In this document: piece after piece, positions 52,642-60,911 of the stretch
Numbering within the stretch: position 1 is the first letter of the stretch
Layout of the letters: each line of letters opens with the position of its first letter
Source: JBBDSU01 sp040904825
GTDB taxonomy: Bacteria > Actinomycetota > Nitriliruptoria > Nitriliruptorales > Nitriliruptoraceae
NCBI GenBank assembly: GCA_040904825.1
Contig: JBBDSU010000058.1
Location: 1-64,000 of the forward strand
DNA: 64,000 nucleotides
Direction of reading: 5' to 3'
Position numbers and translations under genes: made by a program
The notes under the pieces: generated by a model
What the model was told of the DNA's origin: nothing
The model's database searches: none
Seen by the model: the letters and a program-made list of their open reading frames with translations, nothing else

Positions 52642-52728
52642 GCCCCCGTGCTGGAATTGGCATACAGGGACGGCTCAAAACCGTCTTCCCGTGAGGGATT
52701 GTGGGTTCGAGTCCCACCGGGGGTACCA
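52642..52728 (+). tRNA. tRNA-Leu (CAA)
   Basis: An 87-nt class II tRNA. The acceptor stem is GCCCCCG (52642-52648) with CGGGGGT (52718-52724; G1-U72), followed by A and encoded CCA (52726-52728). The anticodon stem GACGG/CCGTC (52669-52673, 52681-52685) encloses the loop CTCAAAA with anticodon CAA at 52676-52678, reading UUG. A long variable arm (TTCCCGTGAGGGA region) and T arm GTGGG-TTCGAGT-CCCAC (52701-52717) complete the Leu pattern. Confidence 0.95.
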
Positions 52729-52772
52729 CCCGCTTCGCGCGTGCATGATGCGTGCTTGATAGGAGTTCGTGG

Positions 52773-53402
52773 ATGATCGACACGACCACACCAGCCGACC
52801 GGGAGTTGTCGACTCCGGTAGCCGAGCCAAGCCCGACACGTGTGCTCATTGCTGAAGATGAGGCGTTGATCCGGCTTGATCTGAAGGAAATGCTCGAAGA
52901 GGAAGGGTTCGAGGTCGTTGCTCAAGTGGCCGACGGCGCCTCAGCGGTCCGCCTGACACGAGAGCTACGTCCCGACCTCGTGATTCTCGATATCAAGATG
53001 CCGGTGATGGACGGCATCGAGGCCGCTGAGGAGATCGCCAACGATCGACTGGCAGCGATCCTCATCTTGACGGCATTCAGCCAGCGCGAACTGGTCGAAC
53101 AGGCGCGCCGTGCCGGTGCGATGGCCTACCTCGTCAAGCCCTTTCAGAAGCACGATCTGTTGCCAGCCGTAGAGATCGCATCGGGCCGGTTCCGTGAGAT
53201 GACGGGCTTGGAGGCCACCGTTGATGACCTGCAAGGTCGCCTCGAAGCGCGCAAGTTGGTTGAGCGCGCCAAGGGCCTGTTACAGCAGCATCAGGATCTC
53301 TCAGAAGCGGAAGCCTTCCGGTTCGTGCAGCGGCAGGCGATGGAACGGCGACAGACGATGCGTCAAGTCGCCGAGCGGATCATCGGAGAGTTGGAAGACT
53401 GA
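52773..53402 (+). CDS. pdtaR: ANTAR-domain response regulator, PdtaR type
   Basis: Antitermination response regulator. The 209 residues from ATG 52773 (AGGAG seven bases upstream) have a receiver domain with acidic pocket IAEDEALIRLD, phospho-acceptor Asp73 in VILDIKMPVMDG, and YLVKPFQKHD. A coiled linker leads to an ANTAR RNA-binding domain at ~150-205 (ARKLVERAKGLLQQHQDLSE, then AEAFRFVQRQAMERRQTMRQ). Similar to M. tuberculosis Rv1626, which also lies near polA-rpsA-coaE-uvrB. The partner histidine kinase is not in the window. Confidence 0.95.
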   Translation: MIDTTTPADRELSTPVAEPSPTRVLIAEDEALIRLDLKEMLEEEGFEVVAQVADGASAVRLTRELRPDLVILDIKMPVMDGIEAAEEIANDRLAAILILTAFSQRELVEQARRAGAMAYLVKPFQKHDLLPAVEIASGRFREMTGLEATVDDLQGRLEARKLVERAKGLLQQHQDLSEAEAFRFVQRQAMERRQTMRQVAERIIGELED

Positions 53403-53412
53403 ACACGTCTAT

Positions 53413-53438
53413 GCCGGGCATCACGTTGCCCGGCGTTT
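53413..53438 (+). terminator. Terminator after pdtaR
   Basis: GCCGGGCA (53413-53420) pairs with TGCCCGGC (53427-53434) around a 6-base loop and is followed by GTTT, 11 bases after pdtaR. It also faces the 3' end of the convergent thioredoxin gene. Confidence 0.75.
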
Positions 53439-53502
53439 CGTAAGAGATTCCTGACGTGTTGTCGCGGCACACAAGCCGGGCCTCAACGCCCCGGAGTGAC
53501 CG

Positions 53503-54327
53503 CTAGTACAGGGCAGCAGCCAGCCGCCGACGAGCTTCCCCGACACGTGGATCGTCGTCGCCCAAGACGACAAACAGTGCGAGCAGTTGCTCGCGTGCGG
53601 CATCACGTGTGTCGCCGCCTTCCTCAATCATGCTGAGCAGCAAGGTGATGGCCTCGTCGTGACGTCCCTGTGCCGACAGCGCACGTGCCAGGATTGGTGC
53701 GGCTGATACATCGCCGCCGTTCACCGTTGCCGCGAGTTCGTCGATATCGATGTCGCGGTATGCGCGCAGTTCAGCGCGCGCGACCAAATACTCGGCGTCA
53801 GGATCAGGCAGGTGGCGAGTGGCGAGTCGTGTTGCCTCGGCCGGATCGTCGTCAATGAGCATCTCGGCGAGCGAAAGGGCCGCCGCCTTGTGGGCAGGCT
53901 CGGCAGCGACGACCTGTCTAAGTGCGGCGATCTTGTCGTCACGATCAAGCCCATCTGTGGCGGCAATAGCGCGGTCTGTCGCAGACGGAACAAGCCGGTC
54001 AATGAATGCAGCCAGTTGCTGGGGTGGGATGACTCCCGTGAACTGATCGATCACGGCCCCGTCCTTGAAGGCAAAGACCTGCGGGATGCCTTGGACCTGG
54101 AACTGGCGGGCGGTGGCTTGATTTGTGTCGACGTCGATCTTGGCCAGGATCACCTCGCCGCCACGTTCAGTGACAGCAGCCTCGAGCATCGGCGAGAGTG
54201 TCCGGCACGGTCCACACCAGGCGGCCCAGAAGTCGACGATCACGGGGATGTCGTGAGACCGCTGGACAACTTGGTGGGCGAAATCGGCGTCTGTTACATC
54301 GATGATCAGTTCGGTCGATTGAGTCAC
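53503..54327 (-). CDS. Thioredoxin-domain TPR protein (CnoX/YbbN-like)
   Basis: A 274-residue protein with an N-terminal thioredoxin fold (VIVDFWAAWCGPCRTLSPML, active Cys38 and Cys41, and the cis-Pro in QGIPQVFAF). TPR-like helical repeats follow (~120-270). The layout is that of CnoX/YbbN, chaperone-like holdases that protect proteins under oxidative stress; the WCGPC site suggests that it is redox-active, unlike E. coli YbbN. It is transcribed away from polA, which starts 143 bases upstream of it on the other strand. Confidence 0.92.
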   Translation of the reverse strand: MTQSTELIIDVTDADFAHQVVQRSHDIPVIVDFWAAWCGPCRTLSPMLEAAVTERGGEVILAKIDVDTNQATARQFQVQGIPQVFAFKDGAVIDQFTGVIPPQQLAAFIDRLVPSATDRAIAATDGLDRDDKIAALRQVVAAEPAHKAAALSLAEMLIDDDPAEATRLATRHLPDPDAEYLVARAELRAYRDIDIDELAATVNGGDVSAAPILARALSAQGRHDEAITLLLSMIEEGGDTRDAAREQLLALFVVLGDDDPRVGEARRRLAAALY

Positions 54328-54470
54328 GAAGTTCGCCTCTCGTTGGTAGTGGTCACGGGATCCGTCGCGCTATGGCGCTGCATGCACAGCGTGCCCTACT
54401 GGCGCGCCGAGGGTGGCGCCGGGCACGCCACTACGCTGATCCAACGTTTCCGCACACGAGGATCTTCCCG

Positions 54471-57146
54471 TTGGCCATTTCACGACGCCAGATGATTCTC
54501 CTCGACGGTCACAGCCTGGCGTATCGCGCGTTTTATGCCCTTCCTGACACGTTGCGGACCCACAGCGGCGATCTCACCAACGCTGTCTACGGATTTACGA
54601 GCATGGTGATCAAGCTGCTGGCTGACCGCGACCCGGATGTGATCATTGTGGCATTCGACAAGGGCCGTGATACCGCGCGCACGGAAGCCTTCCCGGACTA
54701 CAAGGCGCAGCGGGCTGCCCCACCGGAAGAGTTCCGACCTCAGATCGGGATGATCAAGCAGGTCCTCAGCGCCATGGCGATTCCAACCGTGGAGATCGAA
54801 GGCATCGAGGCCGATGATCTGTTGGCCACCATTGCAACGCGTGCCGTTGACGCCGACTTCGATGTCGCCGTGGTCACTGGCGACCGGGATGCGATGCAAC
54901 TCGTCAGTGACCGAATCACGGTGCTGTACACGTTGCGTGGTATCACCGAGATGGCCGAGATGACCCCAGACGCAGTGGAAGACCGGTTCGGAGTGCTCCC
55001 GGGGAGTTACGTCGACCTCGCTGCCTTACGCGGTGATTCGTCGGACAACTTGCCGGGTGTCCCCGGTGTTGGTGACAAGACTGCCGCCAAGCTCATCGAT
55101 CAATTCGGCGATATCGACGGCATCTACACCCATCTTGACGAAGTGTCGGGCAAGAAGGTGCCCGCGATGCTGGCAGAACAAGAGCAACAAGTGCGCCTCA
55201 ATCGCCAGATCATGCGCCTGCGTACGGACGTTGACCTCACCTTCGAGCTAGGGGACTATCAGCGCAGCGACATCGACGCGCAAGCGGTCCGAGAGTTGTT
55301 CGGGACGTTGGAGTTTCGGGCGTTGTATGACCGCTTCGCCGCCGAAGTTCTCGGCACGATCGAGGCCGGTGATGCGGCGGGCATGACGCGACCTGCTCAC
55401 CAACTCGAACCCGGCACGGTTGCCGCTTGGCTCGATAACGCGGGTAGCCCAGTGGCGATCGTTGCCGCTGTCGCCGGACGCCCACCAAACCTACGCGTCA
55501 CCGCGCTGGGCCTGGCTGGTCCGGAATCTGACCCGGTCGCCATCGATCGCGACGTCATGGGAGAAGACGACGTTGCCGCGATTGCCGCCCTATTGGCCGA
55601 TAGTGGCCGCGACAAGGTCACCCATGACGCGAAGCTCCTCCACCACGTTGCGATGGCCGAAGGGTGGAGCCTTGAGGCCATAGTGCTCGACACCGAGTTG
55701 GCTGCCTACCTGGTCAACCCCGAACAGCGCACGTTCGACCTTGAGCGTCTTGCGTTGCAGCACCTTCAGCGCACGCTTGAGCCCAACCAGTCGAGCGACG
55801 GTGATGACCAGCTGTCGCTGGCCATCGGTGATGACAGTTGGCGTGAGCGTGCGCTGCGTGCCGAAGCCGCACTTGAGCTAGCGGTCACGCTCGGGGATGT
55901 GCTCGATGAACGTGGTCAGCGGGATCTGTTGGCTAACGTCGAGATGCCGCTGGCTCCTGTGCTCGCCAGGATGGAGCATGTGGGCGTGGCGATCGACCTT
56001 GCCGTCCTCGATGAGATCCGACAGCGGTTGGCGACACGCGTAGGGCACCTCGAAGCCGAAGTCCACGATCACGCGGGGCGTGCGTTCAATCTCGGTTCGG
56101 GCCCCCAACTGCAGCAGGTGCTCTTCGACGAGCTCGGGCTTCCCAAGACACGCAAGATCAAGACGGGCTATTCGACCGACGCGAATGCGCTCGCGTCGCT
56201 CCGTGATGGACATCCCATCGTGGAGGCACTGCTCGAATGGCGCGAGCTCACAAAATTGCTCAGTACTTATGTCGACGCCTTGCCACCGCTTGTTGACGCG
56301 GGGACAGGCCGGATCCACACGACGTTGTCACAGACCGTGGCTGCAACCGGACGCCTGTCATCGTCACATCCCAACCTTCAGAACATTCCGGTGCGCCGGC
56401 GAGAAGGGCGTGAGATACGTCGAGCGTTCGTTGCCGGCGAAGGCTTTGGTCATTTGCTCGTCGCGGACTACTCCCAGATCGAGCTTCGCATTCTTGCCCA
56501 CTTGTCGGGCGACGAGGGCTTGCTGTCAGCGTTTGCCGATGGCGAAGACATCCATGCGACCACAGCAGCGAAAGTCTTCGATCGGCCGCTTGAAGCGGTC
56601 GATGGTGCGTTGCGTGATCGGGCTAAGGCGGTCAACTACGGGTTGGCGTACGGCTTGACATCGTTCGGTCTTGGGCAACAACTTGGCATCCCGCCCAACG
56701 AAGCGCAAGAGATCGTTGACGCCTACTTCGCGCGGTTTCCCAAAGTAAAGTCGTTCCTCGAAGACGCTGTGAAGGTGGCTACGCGTGACGGCTACACGAC
56801 CACGCTGTTCGGACGCCGCAGATACCTGCCCGACTTGCGTTCGGATGATCGCAACCGGCGCCAGATGGCTGAGCGGATGGCGCTCAACGCGCCGATCCAG
56901 GGCACGGCCGCTGATGTCATCAAGTTGGCGATGATCAAGCTTGATGAGGCGATCCGGGCGCAAGGACTGTCGAGCCAGATGTTGTTGCAGGTACACGACG
57001 AAGTCATCCTCGAAGTCACCGACGACGAACGTGAACAGGTCCGGGAACTGGTCATCGACACGCTGTCAGGTGTCGCCGACCTTGCTGTGCCGCTGCTTGT
57101 CGACACGGCGACCGGGGCGACCTGGTTTGATGCTGAAAAGCATTGA
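54471..57146 (+). CDS. polA: DNA polymerase I
   Basis: Repair and Okazaki-fragment polymerase, 891 residues. The 5' nuclease domain covers ~1-300 (ILLDGHSLAYRAFYALPD, VTGDRDAMQLV, LRGDSSDNLPGVPGVGDKTA). The 3'-5' exonuclease region lacks the DxE motif (reads PVAIVAAVAGRPPN), so proofreading is probably absent. The polymerase domain has DYSQIELRILAHLSGDE near residue 666 and QVHDEVILEV near the end. The start chosen is TTG 54471 with GAGGA (54458-54462); ATG 54492 (MILLDGHSLAY) is the alternative. Confidence 0.95.
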   Translation: MAISRRQMILLDGHSLAYRAFYALPDTLRTHSGDLTNAVYGFTSMVIKLLADRDPDVIIVAFDKGRDTARTEAFPDYKAQRAAPPEEFRPQIGMIKQVLSAMAIPTVEIEGIEADDLLATIATRAVDADFDVAVVTGDRDAMQLVSDRITVLYTLRGITEMAEMTPDAVEDRFGVLPGSYVDLAALRGDSSDNLPGVPGVGDKTAAKLIDQFGDIDGIYTHLDEVSGKKVPAMLAEQEQQVRLNRQIMRLRTDVDLTFELGDYQRSDIDAQAVRELFGTLEFRALYDRFAAEVLGTIEAGDAAGMTRPAHQLEPGTVAAWLDNAGSPVAIVAAVAGRPPNLRVTALGLAGPESDPVAIDRDVMGEDDVAAIAALLADSGRDKVTHDAKLLHHVAMAEGWSLEAIVLDTELAAYLVNPEQRTFDLERLALQHLQRTLEPNQSSDGDDQLSLAIGDDSWRERALRAEAALELAVTLGDVLDERGQRDLLANVEMPLAPVLARMEHVGVAIDLAVLDEIRQRLATRVGHLEAEVHDHAGRAFNLGSGPQLQQVLFDELGLPKTRKIKTGYSTDANALASLRDGHPIVEALLEWRELTKLLSTYVDALPPLVDAGTGRIHTTLSQTVAATGRLSSSHPNLQNIPVRRREGREIRRAFVAGEGFGHLLVADYSQIELRILAHLSGDEGLLSAFADGEDIHATTAAKVFDRPLEAVDGALRDRAKAVNYGLAYGLTSFGLGQQLGIPPNEAQEIVDAYFARFPKVKSFLEDAVKVATRDGYTTTLFGRRRYLPDLRSDDRNRRQMAERMALNAPIQGTAADVIKLAMIKLDEAIRAQGLSSQMLLQVHDEVILEVTDDEREQVRELVIDTLSGVADLAVPLLVDTATGATWFDAEKH

Positions 57147-57230
57147 CCCGGTTGAGCCAGTACCTACCGGCGCTGCATGATGGTGGGGTATAGGCAGAGG
57201 CCGCGACCGACGGTCGTCGTGCACGCGTAC

Positions 57231-57614
57231 CTACGGAATATCGATCGTGAGATCCGCAGGCGATGTCGATTGTTCCCAATCCAGGCCGCCGGCGGCAACG
57301 TCGATCAGTTCGATGCGGTAAGTCCCGTCAGGTCCGGTTGTTCGGAACCGGACTCTCCCTAACATGTCGGTATTGCCTACCGCCACCGCCGAACGCAGCG
57401 GACTCGTGGTCTTGGCTTCGATGGCGACATCCGGACACCGTTGTCCGGCGTCGTCTCGGATCTCGACCATGAACGTCACGCGCCAACCCTCGTCGACTCG
57501 TTCGGGATCGAGCGCGCTCAGCGCCGTCACATGAATCGGCTCGGTGAACAGGCCCCTCTTCGGGAGCCCGTCGGGTAGCGGCTCAACAGCGAGCTGGCGA
57601 CGGCGTCGGAACAT
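57231..57614 (-). CDS. Small predicted beta-sandwich protein
   Basis: A 127-residue protein. The start is ATG 57614 with AGGAGG five bases upstream, a very clear signal; the frame is open further but not supported there. After a basic start (MFRRRRQLAVEPLPDGLPKR) it alternates short beta-like segments: VTALSALDPERVDEGWRVTF, PDVAIEAKTTSP, GNTDMLGRVRFRTTGPDGTY. The last resembles the bacterial Ig-like or carboxypeptidase-regulatory fold. No signal peptide, membrane helix or catalytic motif is seen. The function is unknown. Confidence 0.7.
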   Translation of the reverse strand: MFRRRRQLAVEPLPDGLPKRGLFTEPIHVTALSALDPERVDEGWRVTFMVEIRDDAGQRCPDVAIEAKTTSPLRSAVAVGNTDMLGRVRFRTTGPDGTYRIELIDVAAGGLDWEQSTSPADLTIDIP

Positions 57615-57666
57615 GCGGTCCTCCTGATCATCAGGCCGACGGTAGCGAGCAGGCCGGCGCCAATCG

Positions 57667-58353
57667 CTATCGGACAGGCGGTTCACCGTGCGCGGCGCCT
57701 GGCTGTGCGTGACAACCGACAAGGTGATCGTTGACCATTCCCATCGACTGGAGAAACGCGTAAGCGGACGTCGGACCAAGGAATTTCCATCCGAGCGCGC
57801 GCAGCGATGCGGCCAGGGCGTGTGACTCGGGGGATGCAGTCGCCACTTCACCGGCCGAAGTGGGGGACGAGTCAACCTCTGGTGCGTGGTCCCAGATGAA
57901 CGCGCTGAATGCGTCGAGATCAGCGAAGTTCGTCACGATGCGGGCATTGGCGATCGTTGCTTCGATTTTGCCTCGATGGCGGATGATCGTTGCGTCAGTC
58001 ACCAGGCGTTCGACGTCGGCCGACTCCATACGCGCGACACGTTGAGGATCGAAACCGTGGAATGCGGCGCGAAATGCTTCCCGTCTCCGCAAAATGGTCA
58101 GCCAGGAAAGTCCAGCCTGGAACCCTTCGAGGCACAACTTTTCAAACAGCTTGTGGCCGTCGCGCTCGGGCCGACCCCATTCCAGGTCGTGATAGGCGAC
58201 GTAGTCAGGGTCGCGACCGCACCACCAACAGCGCAGAAGCCCGTCAGGGTGTAACACGAGTCCAGATTCGGCCGGGGGAATGGCGCTGGGTTCGGCGGTG
58301 GAGTCGACGAGAGCGCCTTTCGTGATGGTGATCGGAGGGTGACGAGCGGCCAT
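57667..58353 (-). CDS. tag: DNA-3-methyladenine glycosylase I
   Basis: Removes 3-methyladenine from DNA. About 228 residues: LRCWWCGRDPDYVAYHDLEW near the start of the domain, LFEKLCLEGFQAGLSWLTIL, RHRGKIEATIANAR, GWKFLGPTSAYAFLQSMGMV and NDHLVGCHAQ, giving the Cys/His zinc residues of the family. Residues ~160-178 (DSSPTSAGEVATASPES) are an inserted loop. ATG 58353 has no clear ribosome binding site and ~35 residues precede the domain, so the start is uncertain. It is divergent from rpsA with a 256-base spacer. Confidence 0.92.
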   Translation of the reverse strand: MAARHPPITITKGALVDSTAEPSAIPPAESGLVLHPDGLLRCWWCGRDPDYVAYHDLEWGRPERDGHKLFEKLCLEGFQAGLSWLTILRRREAFRAAFHGFDPQRVARMESADVERLVTDATIIRHRGKIEATIANARIVTNFADLDAFSAFIWDHAPEVDSSPTSAGEVATASPESHALAASLRALGWKFLGPTSAYAFLQSMGMVNDHLVGCHAQPGAAHGEPPVR

Positions 58354-58609
58354 CCGTTGTCGGCGCCGGTCAATCGCCAGCCTGCTGGCTGGATGCTTGA
58401 CAGGTGGCAACACCACCCCGCAAGTTGACCATTCCGGGAGACATTGCGCACGTCTCGCGTTGACAGAATCGCATTGGGCTGCGACCCTGTCCCTACTACT
58501 GGGTGCATAGCATCCTTCCGCGCGTGGCCGCGCTGCTGCGCGCACTGTCCCGGACGTTCATCACGATGACGGGCGTCCTTATCCCCTGAACCCACGAGAT
58601 CCTGCCCCG

Positions 58610-60124
58610 ATGTCCCAGACCTCTACCCCCGACCAGCCCACCTCCGGCACGCCGGCCACCCAGCCGTCTGACGGACCTCCCACGAGCGTCGATGATGTCG
58701 TCCTCCTGCAAGAGCCAGGTGGGACGTTGACGTCAACTGGCGATGTCATCGTTGACAACGACCTGTCTGACAGCGATTTCGAAGCTGCGCTTGAAGACAC
58801 GGTCCAGGCGATGGAGGAGGGCAAGATCATCGAAGGGGTCGTGGTCAAGGTCGACCCTGACGAGGTGCTGCTGGACATCGGATGGAAGTCCGAAGGCGTC
58901 ATCCCCGTACGCGAGCTATCGATCAAGCTTGATGTCGACCCCAACACCATTGTGCAGGTCGGTGATGTGGTCGAGGCCCTCATCATGAACAAGGAAGATG
59001 AGGAAGGCCGGCTCGTGCTGTCCAAGAAGCGGGCTCAATACGAGCGCGCGTGGGGCACGATCGAACGGATCTACACCGAGGACCGCACCGTCGCCGGTTC
59101 AGTCATTGAAGTCGTCAAGGGCGGCTTGATCCTCGACATCGGACTGCGTGGCTTCCTGCCCGCATCGCTGGTCGAGATGCGTCGCGTGCGGGACCTGGCT
59201 CCCTACGTAGGCGAGCAGCTCGAATGCAAGATCATCGAGCTCGACCGCAATCGCAATAACGTGGTGCTGTCACGCAGGAAGTTCCTCGAAGAGACCCAGA
59301 GTGAGTTCCGCAACGAGTTCCTTGACTCGCTGCAGAAGGGCGAAGTTCGCGCCGGGGTGGTCAGTTCGATCGTGAACTTTGGTGCATTCGTCGACCTCGG
59401 TGGTGTAGACGGCCTCGTCCACGTGTCCGAGCTGTCGTGGAAGCACATTGATCACCCGTCCGAGGTCGTCGAAGTTGGTGACGAAGTCGAGGTTGAGGTG
59501 CTTGATGTAGACCTCGACCGTGAACGTGTGAGCCTGTCGCTGAAGGCGACGCAGGAAGACCCGTGGCAGATGTTTGCGCGCGAGCACGCCGTCGGGGAAG
59601 TCGTCGATGGAGAAGTCACCAAACTCGTTCCCTTCGGGGCCTTTGTCAAGGTCGCCGACGGCATCGAAGGCTTGGTGCACATCTCGGAACTCGCCGAACG
59701 CCATGTTGAGGTGCCCGAGGCGGTCGTCAACGTCGGCGACAAGATCGAAGTGAAGGTCATCGACATCGACACGGTCCGTCGCCGGATCAGCCTGTCGCTC
59801 AAGCAGGCAGTCGAGGGAGACGCTCCGGTCGAAGAAGAGACTTATGACGAAGAGCCAGCCGTTGAAGCGGCCTACTCGTCTGGCGGCGACGATGCTCCGG
59901 CATCGGGAGCCTTTGCGGCCGCGTTCGCTCAAGCTGGACTGTCGTCATCGAACGCGGAAGCCAGCCCTGAAGAAGTGGCGCTCGCCGAAGCAGAACTCCC
60001 TGAGCCGGCTGCACCAGACGATGCAACAGAAGACGCTGCGGCAGCCGCCGATGCCGACGCACCATCGGATGCTGATGGCGAGGCCGTTTCCGACGCCGAC
60101 GAAGCAGACGAAGACAAGAGCTAA
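58610..60124 (+). CDS. rpsA: 30S ribosomal protein S1
   Basis: Binds mRNA on the 30S subunit. The 504 residues have four S1 domains: ~72-145 (GKIIEGVVVKVDPDEVLLDI), ~160-228 (TVAGSVIEVVKGGLILDIGL), ~246-315 (VRAGVVSSIVNFGAFVDLGG) and ~331-400 (VVDGEVTKLVPFGAFVKVAD). These are flanked by an acidic N-terminal region and a ~100-residue Ala/Asp/Glu-rich disordered tail. Four domains rather than six is the usual actinobacterial form. The order polA-rpsA-coaE-uvrB is conserved with mycobacteria. Confidence 0.96.
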   Translation: MSQTSTPDQPTSGTPATQPSDGPPTSVDDVVLLQEPGGTLTSTGDVIVDNDLSDSDFEAALEDTVQAMEEGKIIEGVVVKVDPDEVLLDIGWKSEGVIPVRELSIKLDVDPNTIVQVGDVVEALIMNKEDEEGRLVLSKKRAQYERAWGTIERIYTEDRTVAGSVIEVVKGGLILDIGLRGFLPASLVEMRRVRDLAPYVGEQLECKIIELDRNRNNVVLSRRKFLEETQSEFRNEFLDSLQKGEVRAGVVSSIVNFGAFVDLGGVDGLVHVSELSWKHIDHPSEVVEVGDEVEVEVLDVDLDRERVSLSLKATQEDPWQMFAREHAVGEVVDGEVTKLVPFGAFVKVADGIEGLVHISELAERHVEVPEAVVNVGDKIEVKVIDIDTVRRRISLSLKQAVEGDAPVEEETYDEEPAVEAAYSSGGDDAPASGAFAAAFAQAGLSSSNAEASPEEVALAEAELPEPAAPDDATEDAAAAADADAPSDADGEAVSDADEADEDKS

Positions 60125-60148
60125 TCGGGATTGTGCCGACGGATCTTG

Positions 60149-60186
60149 GGCCCGTGCTGGTGGCGATGACCGCTTCGGCACGGGCC
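60149..60186 (+). terminator. Inverted repeat after rpsA (possible terminator)
   Basis: GGCCCGTGC (60149-60157) pairs with GCACGGGCC (60178-60186), a perfect 9-bp stem with a 20-base loop, 25 bases after rpsA and 28 before coaE. No T-tract follows, so it may only lower readthrough into coaE. Confidence 0.55.
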
Positions 60187-60214
60187 TTCGTCGTCCCGAG
60201 CGAGCGGACGTCTC

Positions 60215-60811
60215 ATGAAGGTTGTAGGCCTGACCGGAGGGATTGGTAGCGGCAAGTCGACGGTCGCGCGGATGCTTGCTGACCGCGGCGCTGAGATCGT
60301 CGATGCCGACGCCATCGCCCGGGATGTTGTGCGCCAAGGAACCGCCACATTTGAGACGATCGTCGCGGCGTTCGGCGATGGCGTTGTGGGTCCAGACGGC
60401 GACCTTGATCGGAAACGCCTCGCTGCCATCGCGTTCGCCTCTGAAGACGCGCGCCGCCAACTTGAGGCCATCACGCATCCAGCGATTGAAACCAGGATGC
60501 TGGGAGCGATTGATGCTGCCAGCGAGCGCGACAACGTCCCCTTCGTAGTGGTCGACCATCCGTTGCTGATCGAAACCGGGCGTTACGCCGACTTTGATGT
60601 GCTCGTCGTCGTCATCGCACCGGAATCCGTGCGCATCGACAGAGTTGTTGCGGGTCGTGCCATGGACGCCGACGACGTGGGGGCACGCATGGCTGCCCAA
60701 ACCGATGACGCGACTCGACGGCGGTTGGCGAACCACGTCATCGACAACGACGCGGATCTTGATGCGCTGCAGCGCCGAGCGGACGAGGTGTACGACCTGC
60801 TGACCGGTTGA
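60215..60811 (+). CDS. coaE: Dephospho-CoA kinase
   Basis: Last step of coenzyme A synthesis. The 198 residues start with VVGLTGGIGSGKSTVARMLA (Walker A GGIGSGKS), followed by DADAIARDVVRQG, EAITHPAIETRM, FVVVDHPLLIETG and a C-terminal RRRLANHVIDNDADLDAL. There is no extra GrpB domain, unlike the mycobacterial protein as I recall it. The ATG start lies 28 bases after the inverted repeat. Confidence 0.95.
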   Translation: MKVVGLTGGIGSGKSTVARMLADRGAEIVDADAIARDVVRQGTATFETIVAAFGDGVVGPDGDLDRKRLAAIAFASEDARRQLEAITHPAIETRMLGAIDAASERDNVPFVVVDHPLLIETGRYADFDVLVVVIAPESVRIDRVVAGRAMDADDVGARMAAQTDDATRRRLANHVIDNDADLDALQRRADEVYDLLTG

Positions 60812-60848
60812 CAGCCCGGACGGTAAGTACGCAGCGGTGACGTCAACC

Positions 60849-60894
60849 AGTGAGGTCAGGTGTGGCCGAGGATCATCGGCGACCTACCCTCACT
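60849..60894 (+). promoter_or_regulatory. Two-part hairpin just before uvrB
   Basis: An outer 12-bp arm (60849-60860 with 60883-60894, 10 of 12 matched) encloses an inner GCCGA/TCGGC stem (60865-60869, 60876-60880). It ends 6 bases before the uvrB ribosome binding site (AGGAGGT, 60901-60907). It could terminate coaE transcription or act in the uvrB leader. It is not a LexA box. Confidence 0.5.
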
Positions 60895-60911
60895 GTCTTA
60901 AGGAGGTCGCC

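Noticed and set aside
57615..57875. N-terminal extension of the small beta-rich minus-strand protein
   Set aside because: It runs into tag coding sequence, and ATG 57614 has a perfect AGGAGG site.
58460..58488. rpsA promoter with TTGACA at 58460
   Set aside because: The -35 is perfect, but the sequence 17 bases later (GACCCT) is a poor -10; not strong enough to list.
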